A DNA stretch of 64,000 nt from Smittia aterrima (taxonomy: Eukaryota > Arthropoda > Insecta > Diptera > Chironomidae): the NCBI GenBank assembly GCA_033063855.1, contig CP093830.1:12028854-12092853 (forward strand). The letters run 5' to 3'. The position numbers and the translations under genes are program-made. Position 1 is the stretch's first letter. Each line of letters opens with the position of its first letter. A model generated the notes under the pieces. It saw only the letters and a list, made by a program, of their open reading frames with translations, ran no database searches and was not told where the DNA came from. Shown here piece after piece: positions 40,801 to 52,902 of this stretch.

Positions 40801-43800
40801 CTCGATTCATTTACTTAATTGATCGACAAGCCCAACCAACACCTGCAATTCATTCTGTTGTGTCTTCAATTAAATCTTAATCAACTCGTAAATGAGAATT
40901 CCGGTTTGCTCATTTGCTTTCGCAATTTAATGAGTTGAGTAAACATGAGCAGAAAAGATCGTAAGGGCTCAAACTGTTGCCAGACTCGGAGCTTGTGTAA
41001 TTTTTAACAGCTTCGCTTGTGAATCTGACAAATTCACACATCACGCACTAACAACGTCGTCGTCCCACGGTTTGTGAAAATCGTTAACAGAAAACCTGTT
41101 GTTCCATCAATCTATGAATCGGCCGATGAGAAATTATTATGAGTAAACAGTTTGCTTTGTCCCGAAGTGATAATATTTATTCTAACAAATAGCAAGACAA
41201 AGGCAAACTTCAAAAACTTCACAACGAGCTGGCCCATTGATGTTTTGATGAACATTATGCAATTCTTTTCCTCTTTGAGTTTAAGAGAAGGAAAAAATGT
41301 TCACGTACAACTTTTGATTTCATCTGTCCACGTTTTCTTGTTTGTACTTAAATTTCTTCTCGCATCTCTCCGAATATTGACCAATTGTCCATCACGAAGC
41401 GACATGATCGGAATGCATAAACTTCACTTATTCTGTGTCTCTCAGTACACAACTCAATCTTTCAATGGAAATTCAGAAATTGCATAAATTACGCTTGATG
41501 TGCTTGCTTCGTTACTTCGGCACGATTCATTCATGAAGTCCGAACTATTTTTCTCAATGATTTCGTCTCACAAAGAGATCTCTTGAAAATTTAAATTCTT
41601 GTTTATTTCAAAGGCCAATTGGATGGAAATTATGATGAAGATCAGGTTGAGTTTGTTTGAGGATGAGAAGTGCTATAAGAACGAAGACTAATTATAGTCT
41701 AGAACTTAAAGAATGGACCGTGCTGTGCATAATCTGTTAAGTAGAGGCGTCAGACAGTTTATACAATTTCTTCTCTGTTAACAACCGGGACAGCGAAGTC
41801 ATTAATTACATCAATTTGTACTTTTCTTCATTGACAATGAGCTGGAAAATTACTGGAGGAGAAACCGCTACGGGGATGAAATAAAAAGGAAGAAGAAAGA
41901 GCATAAAGGAATAATAAGATTTCCTTCTTGCGATAATTTAATAATTTCAATTGAGCTTTTTCTTATTTGTTTCATCATTTTTCTGATGCTGCTCGAGAAA
42001 GCGAGAAATTGTATTGAATTCAAAGAAACTTAATTGATTTGAAAATTGTGCTTCGTTAGTATCTCATCTCAACAATGTAAGCGACAAGAGATTCGCGTTG
42101 TTGAAAGGGTACGGGACGAGTAAACGCTCTTTAGACAATCAATTATTTAGAAGTTTTGTTAAAGGAATCTAACAAAGCAATTCATTTCGAAATAAATCTG
42201 TTTTCACATCTAAGATCCGAGTTGGTTCTATTCGAGTTGAAAGAAAATGATGACGATAATGATGCTATTGTGTGTTCGTTCTCTTCTCCGAAGTGGATTT
42301 TCAAGCAACATCGCTCGAAGGAATCTCAGCAAAAATTTAATCCCAATCCAGCGCTTCAGGGACGAAGCTTTCCGTGCCGCTAATTGGTCGTTGGTTGCAT
42401 GCGAATGTGATAAGACGAGAGCGATACCAAGTCCCTGAGTTGAGAGAACAAAACGAGATTGAGCAAGAAACTCATTCAATTAGAAACATAGTTTCATGAA
42501 ATATCCAATTTTAACAAATTTCGTTTTACAAGCTTAGTTCGTTGAGGCTGACCAACTTTCCTATCGAATCATCCGGATATCCGCGCTCTAATATCTCTGG
42601 ACAGCCTGACACTAAACTTATTGTGTAATTATCGCGATTCAACGCCGTTTTCATATAATTCTCGCTCTGTCGTCTCGCCTCATCCCGCTTGATTCGCTAA
42701 ATGAAAATTTACACATTTTTTACTGGAGCTTCCCTTTCGAGAAATAAATTGAAATATCCAATTTGTGGTTAAGCCGATTTATAGCATTTCTAGTGTGAAT
42801 AAAACATGAATATTACTTGAGGATTACGCTAATTTCTTTCGCGCTCTAATTGTTCGAGTCGAATTGCTTTGTTTGCATTCTTGTCTGAGCGGGTTTCTTT
42901 CTTCGACGAACTACGAAGAGAAGGAAACGATTCGCGAGCGCTTCGTCTGTCTTGATTAAATTGAGTCATGATATCATTCCATTTGTGTCTTCTTGGAAAA
43001 CGAGAAAATGTTTATGACTAAATTTCATTTTTTTCTGCTGATGGTCTCATGTTTCTTTTAATATCTAACGTAAATGAATTCCTTCGTATTCAGTTGATAC
43101 GAAGGAAAAGTCATTGGGGAAGATTATGAAAATCAAACAATGATATCTTTGCATAAACAATTTCAAAATCTCTGGAATTGAATCTTCTTGGAAGTGTTCT
43201 CGACCTCTTAGGACATCAGTTCAAAGAAGACTAAGCATGGAAATGAAATCAAGATGAAATTCAAAGAACAATTAAACCCGAAGCGGGTAAAGAAAATTAT
43301 CTGAACGACTAATCACACAGAAGTGACTCTTTCTAGAAGCTCTCGAGTGAAAAATTACTAGAAAACGAGACGAGATTCTGTTGAGCATGTTTCCGAAAAA
43401 AAGGTTTCTCATGCTTCGAGCAGTCTTTAATTTTTATCTCCAACCCGGGGCCGGCGTGAAGAGACCAACTACTGTGCATTTCAACAAGCAATCATCCTCC
43501 ACTGTTTATATTGCCGCTGAACCTCTTTAAAGCTTCTGTTTACTGTTACTTTCACTCTCCTAAACGAAAAGTAATTTGTTTAAAATTGAATTAACCGAAG
43601 CAGAGAACCCGAGAAAATAAAACTCGAAAAATTATTTTTTGGGTCATTTTTTATCATTTCACAAGCGAGGACGGAAAAGAGATTAAAGAATTTCTTGGGA
43701 AAGATCTAGAAGACAACATGATACGCTTTCAAGGGATGAGATGGATAAGCAAATGAAAAACAAAAAATTCTGTCATTCTTGGAGATTAATATTCAAATGA

Positions 43801-46276
43801 ACACAAAAATTTCATGACGACGACCTTTTGCCAGTCGCTGAATTCAAAAGCTCGACTTTTTTACGCATCGTCTTTAAACTTAAATTCCCCAGAAATTTAT
43901 TTTCTTGTGAATCTAATTATGATCGTTATTTTTCAAATTTTAATTCGATTTAAAAAATAAAATCTCGTCTGTGCGATGAAAGGGATGTTATCACTTTGAA
44001 TCTTATTTTTCTCCCTACAAAGTCAAATATTACTTCGAAACGAAAGAAATCTGTTTCTCGTGTTAGCTCTGGAGAAAAACAGCAAGTAATCCTTTGGAAA
44101 GGAATTCCTTTCATCTTATCTGATGCGAAATTTCTGCCATGCTTTCCAAACTTTAAGGGAAGATTACTCGAATCCACGAGGAGACGGTTCGAGGGAGAAG
44201 CGAAAGGCGAAAAATTCCGCATGTAAAGGAAAATTTCTTGACGAGCAAAATATTTATGAGAAGAACAAAATAGAAATCACTCACTTTATTAGCCTTGTTA
44301 TATCCATCGTGATCTTAAATCCTTTTGATCCGAATTTTCACAACAAAAGAACTTTTTTTTCGTTTCTCGTTTCACTTCTTTCAGAAAAAAATTCTTTGAA
44401 GATTTTCTTTTAATTTTTTCTTTCCTTGTTTGACAACTTTTCACTTGCGAGAAATATTTTCTTTAACAAAACGACACAGCCTCATCATCGTTGCTTTCCC
44501 TCAATAAGAATCTGTTTAAAACACTTTTTATCCAAGCTCTGGAAGTGATGGGAACAATTAAAAGACTCTTAGAGACTCACGATCGTTAAATTTAATTTCA
44601 AGTCTTTCTCCACCCGCGAGTGAGAAAAGAATAAAAGTTTCAGCAATTTACAATTTAATTAAACTGATGGGCACTCTCTCACGACTTTGGCCCCGGGACC
44701 AAAAAATTCAATTTCACGTCTAATCCTTCCCGACGAATCTAATCGAATGACTCTATTAAAACCAAAACGGAATGACCATCCACATAAAATCTTTTTCTAC
44801 AAGCGAAAGATGCGAGTGTGGAGATGGCTGAGCTGCTCTCCCGTGTACGCGAGCTGCCCCAGAGTTTTTCTTGTGTGTTGACTTTAATGTACAATAAATG
44901 TTTACATTAACTAAACATATAAAAAACTAACGAAAAATGTGTGGAAAACTTTGGCTTATTCAAGTCACTGTGTCGACAACGGACGCTGGACCGATAGCGA
45001 GCGTATATACAATTCGTTAGTTATATAATAAGGCGCACACATCAACAATCGCTTTAGCCTTTTATCGCTCTCGCAAAATTATCATCCGCCAGTGTTTTAG
45101 ATTTTTTTTTATAAATGAAATGTTCACATTTAAAATTATTTCTCGTTCAGATCGACACAACTTCCGTTCCCATCTGATGCTGCATTGACTTCCACAATTA
45201 AACGAGCTCAGCACGTTTTGCGATAACGTAAAGAGAAATATTAAAAATTTGCTCGCAACCGAAAAAGAAAATGTTAACTGTCGGAAGGCGACTTCGAAAC
45301 TGATTTAACATATTTTTTCCTCATTCCTCAAAGCCTCTTTGGCTTCTTTTCTTTGCTCACGATCGGGGTAATTCTTGAAAGAAGAAAGAAAAGAAAGAAA
45401 AAAAAAGTTTCAATGTGTTCTGGCTTTTCTCACCAAATTTTAAAGGAAAGAAATAAAAATGAGCAACAGACAACGAAACGAATAGAAAAGTGAACAACTC
45501 CGCAAGGCAAACAGCGATTCTCATTCGCTTTTACATGCAGAAATGCAGAGGCAAGCATAAGAGAGAAGCACCACGATAGCAAAGCTGAAACAGAACCCGA
45601 AAAAATGAGAAAGAAAATTCACTAAAACAATGTTGATGATGAAGAAGAACGAACAACGTGGAGTGGAAGAATTTTATGGCTTTGCTCAATGCACATTGTT
45701 GCGCTTCTTCATTCATAATGAATCGAGTCTTGCGAGGCACCAACGAAACCACAAAGTGCTTGAGCGGGATCAACCGCTAGTTCACTCTGTGATAAAATAT
45801 TTATTCAACAAGTTCTACAAAAGTTCTTCGATGTCAACTCTACACTCTCTCCGCTATTTGATTCCATGAGTCGTCTTTTTATCTTATCTCCCCAACCGCG
45901 ATTGTCACTTGAAGCTAGATCGTAACTCGGTCGTGATCTGCCGGGGATATTCAGTTAGATCAAGCGGGATTTTCTCTTTGAGAAATCCTGAAATGAAACA
46001 CATTCGAGAGAGAGGGAGAGAAGAACACAGACATTCAACGCATAAAAGACGGAATCCAATTTACGCTGCATCATAAAATGCACAAGTGCAATTAACACTG
46101 GATAAATAAGAAACGGATTAACATGTGTGCCTAATTCTCGCTCGTTTGTCCGTTCAGTTGTGTTTGCATCAACATTGATGAATGCGGCATACGAAGGCGA
46201 GAACTTTTGATGTTGTTGCCTTTTAGCTGCTTGATTGTGCACATTTATTTGAAATTGGAAGCTAAAACTGAGCTAG

Positions 46277-46486
46277 ATGGAGTCTCTCAAAGGGCCGACA
46301 GTGTACAGCATCGGTAAACATAATAAACCGATCGATTATGATGAACAGAAATTGCAGCAAGACTTCATTTCATCATCGACCGAAAGTGGCTCTGGTTTTG
46401 TCAGTTCAACTATTTTTGAAGCGATGCATTTGAAAATTGTTTCGTTTAAAGTTGTTTCTTCTGTGAGATACTGGAACGGATCGTAG
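46277..46486 (+). CDS. Possible small ORF or first exon
   Basis: A 69-codon ATG frame with an in-frame TAG just before the start. The N-terminus (MESLKGPTVYSIGKHNKP) looks coding-like but matches nothing I know. A GTGAGA near the end could be a splice donor, yet no downstream exon on this strand is evident. Confidence 0.13.
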   Translation: MESLKGPTVYSIGKHNKPIDYDEQKLQQDFISSSTESGSGFVSSTIFEAMHLKIVSFKVVSSVRYWNGS

Positions 46487-49402
46487 CGAGTGACGCAATA
46501 TTTTCAAATACGAAGTTATTTTCAAACCTTTTTCCTCATCCACTCGACGAGAAAGATTCAAATTTTTGTTGTCTCCAAAATTCAAAAATTCATAAACAAA
46601 AATGTCTTTGCGAAGATTTTTTAAATGTTTGCTAAATTATTAACATTTTCCATGAATATTCAGAAGTTTTTTTTCTCTGATTCTCTTCCTCATCACGCGT
46701 ACGAAATGTATTCGCTGCTTCAAACTGAATTTGAGATCTGCCTTGGGCTTCAGCACATTTTTGTTCCACTCCTTGCTTAAGCTAATCGGTTGTTTATCTC
46801 CAAATATCTTCGCACTCTAACCAAATGTATCCCCGCCTCATTCGAACCTAACATTAATTGCCGCCGTTTGTCGGTAGCATTCAAACATCATCTTTTTAAC
46901 ATAAACACATTGCAGTCTATCACAACTTTGCCGATATTGCATGCACATTTTGCCCTGCCCTGCTGATGTGCGGTCGCTGTCATTCATAAATATTTCTTTT
47001 TTCATGGAGAATCTGCTTCGGCCTTTTTGTTGAAACAAGAAAGCGAAACTGAAATTTCTTACTTCGAACTAAAAGAGAAGAGGCCTGAGAATATTTATGC
47101 GAAAACGTGGAATGCCGATGAGTAGCGCGACTGACGGCGAATCGTCTTTGATGTTGCGAAGTGTTTATCTCTCGCTAATTAATTTCCAGAAGTTATGTGA
47201 AGTTTTGGTTAAAGCTGTCAGAAAACGTTTAAAAAATTAATTAATCGAGGCTTAGCTCGCTGTTTCTTCCACGCTTTAACAGAGAGAACGAACATTTCTA
47301 GTTTTTGTTTGATTGAAAGCATCGTTCATTAGCTTAATAGATTGCTCTCCGAATTCCAACGATTTGTAACGTTTAATTAACAAAGTTCTTGCGTTGGCTC
47401 ATATTTGATATGCGAATTAATTAACCAAATGCTTCATTAAAAATGCATTTTCATTTTCCATCAGCAGATTTTCATTTTTTGATTGAAACTTTTAATTTAC
47501 AAGCAAAACATTTCATTTTAGAGATTTCTTTTCGAGGAAAAAAGTAATGAATTACATAAATGAGTGAGAAGAAAGCTGATGCGGTGTTTACAAAAAAAAT
47601 ATTGGCAATGGATTGATTCAATTCAACGTTTTTCAATTTTCCTCTCAATGCGGAAAAATCGTGTATGGAAAAACAGAAACTCCAGATCCTCCGCAACCAA
47701 CATGTTGAAAAGAGCCGTCGAGTGATGAATGCAGTTTTCATTTTTTTTCGCATTCGAATAGACGACTAAATAAACATTCGACGTTGCTAGAGAACGAGCT
47801 AGTTCATGAGATGAAAAAAAAGTCCTGTGATGCGAAATTAGAAAAACCAACATGTGTTCGATGAGAAGAGAGCTTTGAAAATATGAAAAACTAATGCATT
47901 TTGCTCCAGCTGAAGCACTTCGATTTTGCCATCGAATTTTCGCTAATTCACTTTGAGCCAGTTGTACTCGATCTATTTATACTTCCGAGAGCTAAGCTGT
48001 CTTTACGCAACTGACGATTGAGAACTTCTGCGTTAACATCATGAATGTTTCGCTAGAAAAACAAAAGCTGAAACGTGCTTTTCCCTTATTCAACGAATAT
48101 TTCATAGTAAAAAATCATTTTTCATGTTCTTACAGCGACATCAAACCTTTTTTTTATGGAGATCAATTTCAGCTGGCGAGTTACAAGAATTAACAAAGTA
48201 TTTTCTTATGTAATTAAAAATCGCCGATCGGGAAGAGTTTTGTGCTCAAAATGTTAAAACTTCCCGACATGAAACACTTTTACGATCTCTTACAGAAAAT
48301 ATTTTGATAGACCAGTGAACTATTTTTTCATTTAATGTGTTTTCCGACGAGTCTAGAAAATGAGTGAGCAGACTTGAAAATGAAGAAGTTTCTTTAAAAA
48401 GTTTCTTTCGTTTTAATTGAGAAACGTAACGAATTCTCTCAGAAGCAGCAGCATCACCAAAAACACACAAACAATTGTCTTTGTGGTAAAGACACAAATT
48501 CTACTCTGACATTTCAGTCCACAGCGGTCTCCAGCAAAGGCGGGACTATCGAATTTCGACTGGAGGATCCGATTTCCATTACCATAATCACTCGAACACT
48601 TTTTTCTGCTTAATCGACTTTTTTGAGTTCCACTTTTCATTCATGAAGTGACGGAAAGTGTTTTTTTAGCCGACTCAGGAACTTTTATTCGGAGTGCGAC
48701 AAAATCGTATTTTTTTTTTCAACAAGAACGAAATTTTTTCAAACTTCAGAAAACGGAAATTCATTTTTTTTATGAAATTGTGTTAGTCGCTGTGATAAGC
48801 GCATAAATTATTTCATTCCATTCACAAAAACAAGCACAAATCTTCTATGCTCGCAATCAGAGACACGAGCTCTGCTTAATATTTTTTCAAATGAAGAAAA
48901 GAAGAAATTAAAACAGAGACATTCACATGGCATTTTTTTTTTCGAATGCCACCCCCGCAACTAAAGGGAAACACATGTGACTGAAGAACACATGTTGGTG
49001 ACTAAAGAATAATTGTCTGAGGTTCTGATTGACTTTCTTGGAAAAGATTTCGTCTTCGCTCTCACTGTCGACTTGTCTCCGTCCAGATTTTTCGTCTTAT
49101 GAACAGCCGCTGTGACGAACTGTGAGAAAGGCTTCATTTGACATTTTCTTGAGATCTGCTTACAACATGTAAAGCATTTACTCACTTAAACAGTTCAATC
49201 AGTGTTTAAAGGGAGAAAGAGATTATGAGTTTTATAAAATTTAGCCAATTCGAGTTGTCATGTGCTTGACTTTGAGTTTTAAAGAAACATCTGAGTAATG
49301 AGTTTATTTGAACAATTATTTTTAGTCTAAGTTCGATTCTCTGAAGATAAAACAGTTGTTTAATGTTTGTTTTATATTGGAATGATGTTTTTCCAAGAAA
49401 AT

Positions 49403-49408
49403 TTTATT
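49403..49408 (-). terminator. Poly(A) signal of helical secreted gene 1
   Basis: AATAAA on the minus strand lies about 90 bases after the stop codon. The same TCAATAAAATTTTCTTG-like context recurs after the other two copies. Confidence 0.55.
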
Positions 49409-49495
49409 GAAAAAGGTGACAAACACTTTTTTATACTTGACTTTTGGGAATTATTTCGCGAAACCAAATCTTCACGAGATTGAGATGGCAGCAAC

Positions 49496-50298
49496 TCAAG
49501 CAAGGAGATTAGTAGCAATTGAAATGATGCCTCCGGCAAGGGTGGCGACGTCAATAATGGTTGTAGTAGAAATTGACAAAAGAGCAGCAGTCACAGTAGC
49601 AACGAAACTTGCGACAGCACTAATAGCTCCAAGCAATGAAGTGACGAGTCCAGCAGTCTAAGATTATAAAATCAGCTAAAGTATTTACCAGAAATATTTA
49701 AAAATAAACTTACGTTAACGAGAATGGTAAGAGGATTGCTAAGTAAAGTTGTCAATTGTTTAATTATCTTGATGAATGTGTCTTGAAGTGGAACAACTTT
49801 AATTGCCTCCAAATTCTTGTTCAATGTTTTTTTCAATGAATCCAAGAAATTATTGACAAGAACTTTCAAAGCTTCAACAGCTTTTTGAACTTTGCCGATC
49901 AAGGATACATCAGTTGCCAAAATTGCTTTGACGAGTTGATCAATAGCTCCAAGGACTTGGTCTTTGACTGCGTCAATAATTTTGGTCAAAGTTTCTTGTG
50001 CACGAGTGACAACAGTATCTACGATTCCTTGAACTGCTGACAGCAATTGAGTGTAGAGTTGTCCAACGAGCATAAGAGTGTCTGGAATTGTTTGCACAAC
50101 ATTGAAAAGTGATGAGAGTCCGTTGACGAGATTGAAAAGTGTTTGAAGAGCGTCGCTGAAAATAGTTTGGATTTGATCAATTAGTTGACATCCAATATCT
50201 TCAACTGCAGCGGCGGCTTCTTGAATTGGGTCTGCGTCAACGGCTGTAATATTGCGGCAAGCGACGAACACCAACAAAGCAAGAATTATAAATTTCAT
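49496..50298 (-). CDS. Secreted amphipathic-helical protein, array copy 1
   Basis: Not a family I recognise. Exons 50298-49714 and 49657-49496 join in phase across a 56-base intron, giving 248 residues. It starts with a signal peptide (FIILALLVFVA) with probable cleavage near the ADPIQEAA stretch. The mature protein is almost wholly predicted helix of Leu, Val, Ile, Ala and Lys/Asp/Gln, with no Trp, few aromatic residues and a single Cys near residue 37. Exon 2 encodes a hydrophobic Ala/Thr/Gly-rich tail. Over exon 1 it aligns without gaps to array copy 3, with about 143 of 195 identical residues by my count. A soluble lipid- or surface-binding role would fit the composition, but that is only a guess. 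TATA and initiator lie just upstream. Confidence 0.8.
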
Positions 50299-50340
50299 TT
50301 CACTACTTCGATTTTCACGAGAAAACTTCTAGAAGATAAC

Positions 50341-50374
50341 TGATTATAAGCGATAGTTGGGAAGAGCTTTTATA
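50341..50374 (-). promoter_or_regulatory. TATA box and initiator of array copy 1
   Basis: TATAAAAG (50374-50367) is followed 33 bases later by an initiator-like TCAGT with its A at 50341. This predicts a 5' leader of about 43 bases before the ATG. The same block is found before copies 2 and 3. Confidence 0.65.
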
Positions 50375-50756
50375 TCAATTTCAATGTACGTCAGAAGCTC
50401 ATGATCGTCATCGAGTACCAGCGACAGATGTTTCGAGGATCTCGAAAGAACAAAGCTTTGAGACGTTTTGTTGACCTAGTTTCCAAATTAAAATGTTTTG
50501 CAGTTTTAATCTTTAACAAATTTTGTTCCAAAAAAAATTTAAAAACAAAAGATTTATTTTTCTTCTAAGGTCTCTTAAAGAAATGAAAAATTTTCTATAC
50601 GTGAAGCAAAAAGTGTAATTCGTGACAAAATGATATATTTTTTCTATTTGTTTTAAAAAAAAATCTGGAATAACAACTCAAGTTGTCGATCGAAGTTTGA
50701 TTGACAACAGATCATCTATTTAATGTTGGCAAATAACAAACGTCTGGATCTTAGTA

Positions 50757-50791
50757 GAGAGTGTTCACGAAAGTAATTGCGCTTTTTGATT
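50757..50791 (+). repeat. Left terminal inverted repeat
   Basis: This 35-base end begins GAGAGTGTTCACGAAAGTAA and is exactly repeated in reverse complement at 52018-52052. Confidence 0.95.
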
Positions 50792-51029
50792 TTATCATAG
50801 AAAGAAAACAAGGCAACATATTCTATTGAAATCTTTGGTAGTTGAAAGCTAATTTATATTACATTTTGATAAACTACTCCTTATCCTGAATTTTATCCAA
50901 CGAAGTGTGAATTTTAATTTTTTGTCGGATGATAGACATTATTAATTTGCTTATACTTCGGAGACTCTGTCACTCGCACTTTTTCTTCGATATTTGAATT
51001 TCTTGTCGTCTTTAGCTCCTTTTAGTTAC

Positions 51030-51463
51030 TTCTTCAATTTTCTTTTGTTTAGAGACCAGTATCTCTCAATTTGCGGTCCTCAGGTACTGCTGAATACTTC
51101 GATATTTTTGGTACCAGGGGAGGTCGTTGCGTTCAAACCATTGTAACGATTGTCTGGAGTAGTGGATCGGAGCCAAATCTGGCCAAAAGATACAAAAGAC
51201 ATTGTGCCCTTGATCAAATAATAAAACTCTTTTCTCCAAGCATTCGTTTATGTAAATTTTTGAGTCCAATTTTTCAGTCATTATGTCAGGTAGACTATTT
51301 TTGATACTCGCATATGTCCTGCCATATCATTCGTTTCGCTGGGAATTTTACAAATCCAAAAGTAGTTTCTGATTGAGGAAGAATTTGTGCAACTTTTTTG
51401 GTATAATAGTCCATACCAGAGATGTATGAAAACCACATTTCGACTCATGTCAATATGGTTCAT
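51030..51463 (-). pseudogene. Broken Tc1/mariner transposase remnants
   Basis: At least three minus-strand frames carry consecutive parts of a DD-E/D transposase. Positions 51463-51281 resemble the strand around the WYG-like motif. Positions 51281-51066 contain IYINECLEKR and FWPDLAPIHY. About 51076-51030 contains PQIERYW. Frameshifts and a stop separate them, and the N-terminal DNA-binding half toward 52000 is barely readable. The copy cannot make active transposase. Confidence 0.8.
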
Positions 51464-52017
51464 AGAAGGTCGTGAATAATTTTGACGACATAAAAATCTT
51501 CAAAGTTTGAAGTACAAAATATTGCATTTTTTGAAACATTTTCTGTTACCTTTAGTTTGTTTCTTATTTATCTATGTTTGATTCAAATTTTCACTTTAAA
51601 TAATTTCATCGTTAAAGTAAAACTTTTGCGCTACAGTGCCAAATCCTTTGAAGAGTCGTCTTGGATATACCTAATATTCTTGACCGACTCTTCCACCATT
51701 TCTGCAAAAGTCTAATGACTTAGCCTACTCCTCTTTGATTTTTTTTACTGAGAAAAGTTTATTCTATAGATTTTATTAATATTTCAGTGGGTTCCAAAAG
51801 AAAATTTTCCAATTTGAGAAATTTAATTTTAAGTATTGTAAAAATTTTGTTTAAAAAATCAAAAAAAAAATTTGAAACTTTTCACTTAAAGCCAAATATA
51901 ATTTTTAATACTTAGCCACACCGCATAAAGTTATATTTTTCATAAATTAGGGACTCTAAATATAAAGTTAATAGCATATCATTATTAAAAAAGTTGATAA
52001 ATATTGCATACGACGCA

Positions 52018-52052
52018 AATCAAAAAGCGCAATTACTTTCGTGAACACTCTC
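52018..52052 (-). repeat. Right terminal inverted repeat
   Basis: Exact reverse complement of the left end, followed by the target TA. Confidence 0.95.
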
Positions 52053-52557
52053 TAAGTTCAAGTTTCTTCTTATTTGCCCAAAAAATGTTTTTCATCAGAC
52101 AGTTCAACGAATATGGCTAACGTTTATAATTTATAGTTTGGATTTTTACATGATAAATTTATGAAATTTATATCAAATCGTAATGCAGCCGAAAAGAGAC
52201 CTTCATCACGACATTAGTTAATTACGCAAGACGACAACTTAGTAAACTGCTAATTTATAAATAAAATATAAACTATTGCAAATTTGAATTCAGTAAATTC
52301 ATTTTCATATCGTTTTCAATTTTTTTTATTTGTTGAACAATGAAAAATATGATGAAACACGCTAGACTCCTTCTGTTCCAATGTAATTAGAATGAAATAC
52401 ACTATTGCTTGCTTTATGTCCATATCTTGTTGAAAGAAAAACAGAATGTTCAAAAAATTATTTTATATTACAAGAAAATTTTATTCAAAAAAGCAACAAA
52501 TATCTTTTAAAATATTTTCAACTAGACTTTTGGGAATGATTTTTCAGAAACCATTTT
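52053..52557. repeat. Duplicated intergenic flank, unit A (right part)
   Basis: Together with about 50640-50756 this forms one copy of the intergenic unit, the other copy being about 53600-54164. Shared landmarks are the CAAACGTCTGGATCTT and AAGTTCAAGTTTCTT stretches, a run around GAACAATGAAAAATATGATG, and a shared AATAAA (minus, 52480-52485). The transposon splits this copy. Confidence 0.8.
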
Positions 52558-52638
52558 TTAGATTGAAGTGGCAGCAGTTGCAGCAAGAAGTTTAGTAGTA
52601 ATAGAAACGATTCCTCCGGCAAGGGTTGCGACATCAAA
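52558..52638 (-). pseudogene. Orphaned exon-2 remnant of array copy 2
   Basis: Right after the TAA of the short array copy 2, the same reading frame continues with the family C-terminal tail (VATLAGGIVSI and ATAATSI) to a second TAA. Normally this tail is in a separate exon. Here there is no intron, and the preceding two thirds of exon 1 plus the start of exon 2 are missing. It is untranslated unless the stop is read through. Confidence 0.75.
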
Positions 52639-52902
52639 TTACTTGAAAAATTTCAGCAACAGATCTAAAATCTGTACAACGATTGCGAGATGTTCTTTTA
52701 CAACATTGATGAGTGGTGAGAGGAATTTGACAACAGCGATAATTAAATAGAGAACTTCGATGGAAATATCTTTGATTTCTTGAATTAATTGATTTCCAAT
52801 AACTTGAACTTCCGTGGCAGCTTCTTGAATTGGGTCTGCATCAACGGATGTAATGTTACGGCAAGCGACGAACACCAACAAAGCAATAATTATAAATTTC
52901 AT
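52639..52902 (-). CDS. Shortened secreted helical protein, array copy 2
   Basis: An 87-residue relative of array copies 1 and 3, single exon. Signal peptide and first mature residues (ADPIQEAATEV) are nearly those of copy 3, then similarity fades within the hydrophobic helices and the protein stops after LLKFFK. A deletion joining the middle of exon 1 to the inside of exon 2 explains the structure. The promoter block, leader and poly(A) context are preserved, so it may be expressed as a short secreted peptide. It could also be a dying copy. The function is unknown. Confidence 0.55.
   Translation of the reverse strand: MKFIIIALLVFVACRNITSVDADPIQEAATEVQVIGNQLIQEIKDISIEVLYLIIAVVKFLSPLINVVKEHLAIVVQILDLLLKFFK

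Larger units (their letters stand above)
28861..49402. other. 20-kb stretch with no convincing gene
   Basis: AT-rich DNA without recognisable protein families, tRNA-like sequence or transposon ends that I can see. It contains short homopolymer runs, a small TC microsatellite near 39204-39225 and an AAAG-rich patch near 45376-45410. A few short frames look somewhat coding-like (37695-37877 and 46277-46486) and are listed separately. It may be upstream control sequence or a long 5' intron of papilin. Confidence 0.5.
50757..52052 (-). mobile_element. Tc1/mariner-type transposon, decayed transposase
   Basis: A 1296-bp element bounded by perfect 35-bp terminal inverted repeats and TA on each side (50755-50756 and 52053-52054), as made by Tc1/mariner transposases. 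It sits within an intergenic unit duplicated at about 53600-54165. There the same flanks meet directly near 53706, showing the empty site. Inside, on the minus strand, are transposase pieces including FWPDLAPIHY, around the second catalytic Asp, and IERYW near the third acidic position. They lie in different frames. Length fits a full-size mariner-like element. Confidence 0.9.

Noticed and set aside
49320..49345. GTTCGATTC resembling the T-arm box of a tRNA gene
   Set aside because: No matching T-stem, acceptor stem or A-box at the proper distance, so not a tRNA.
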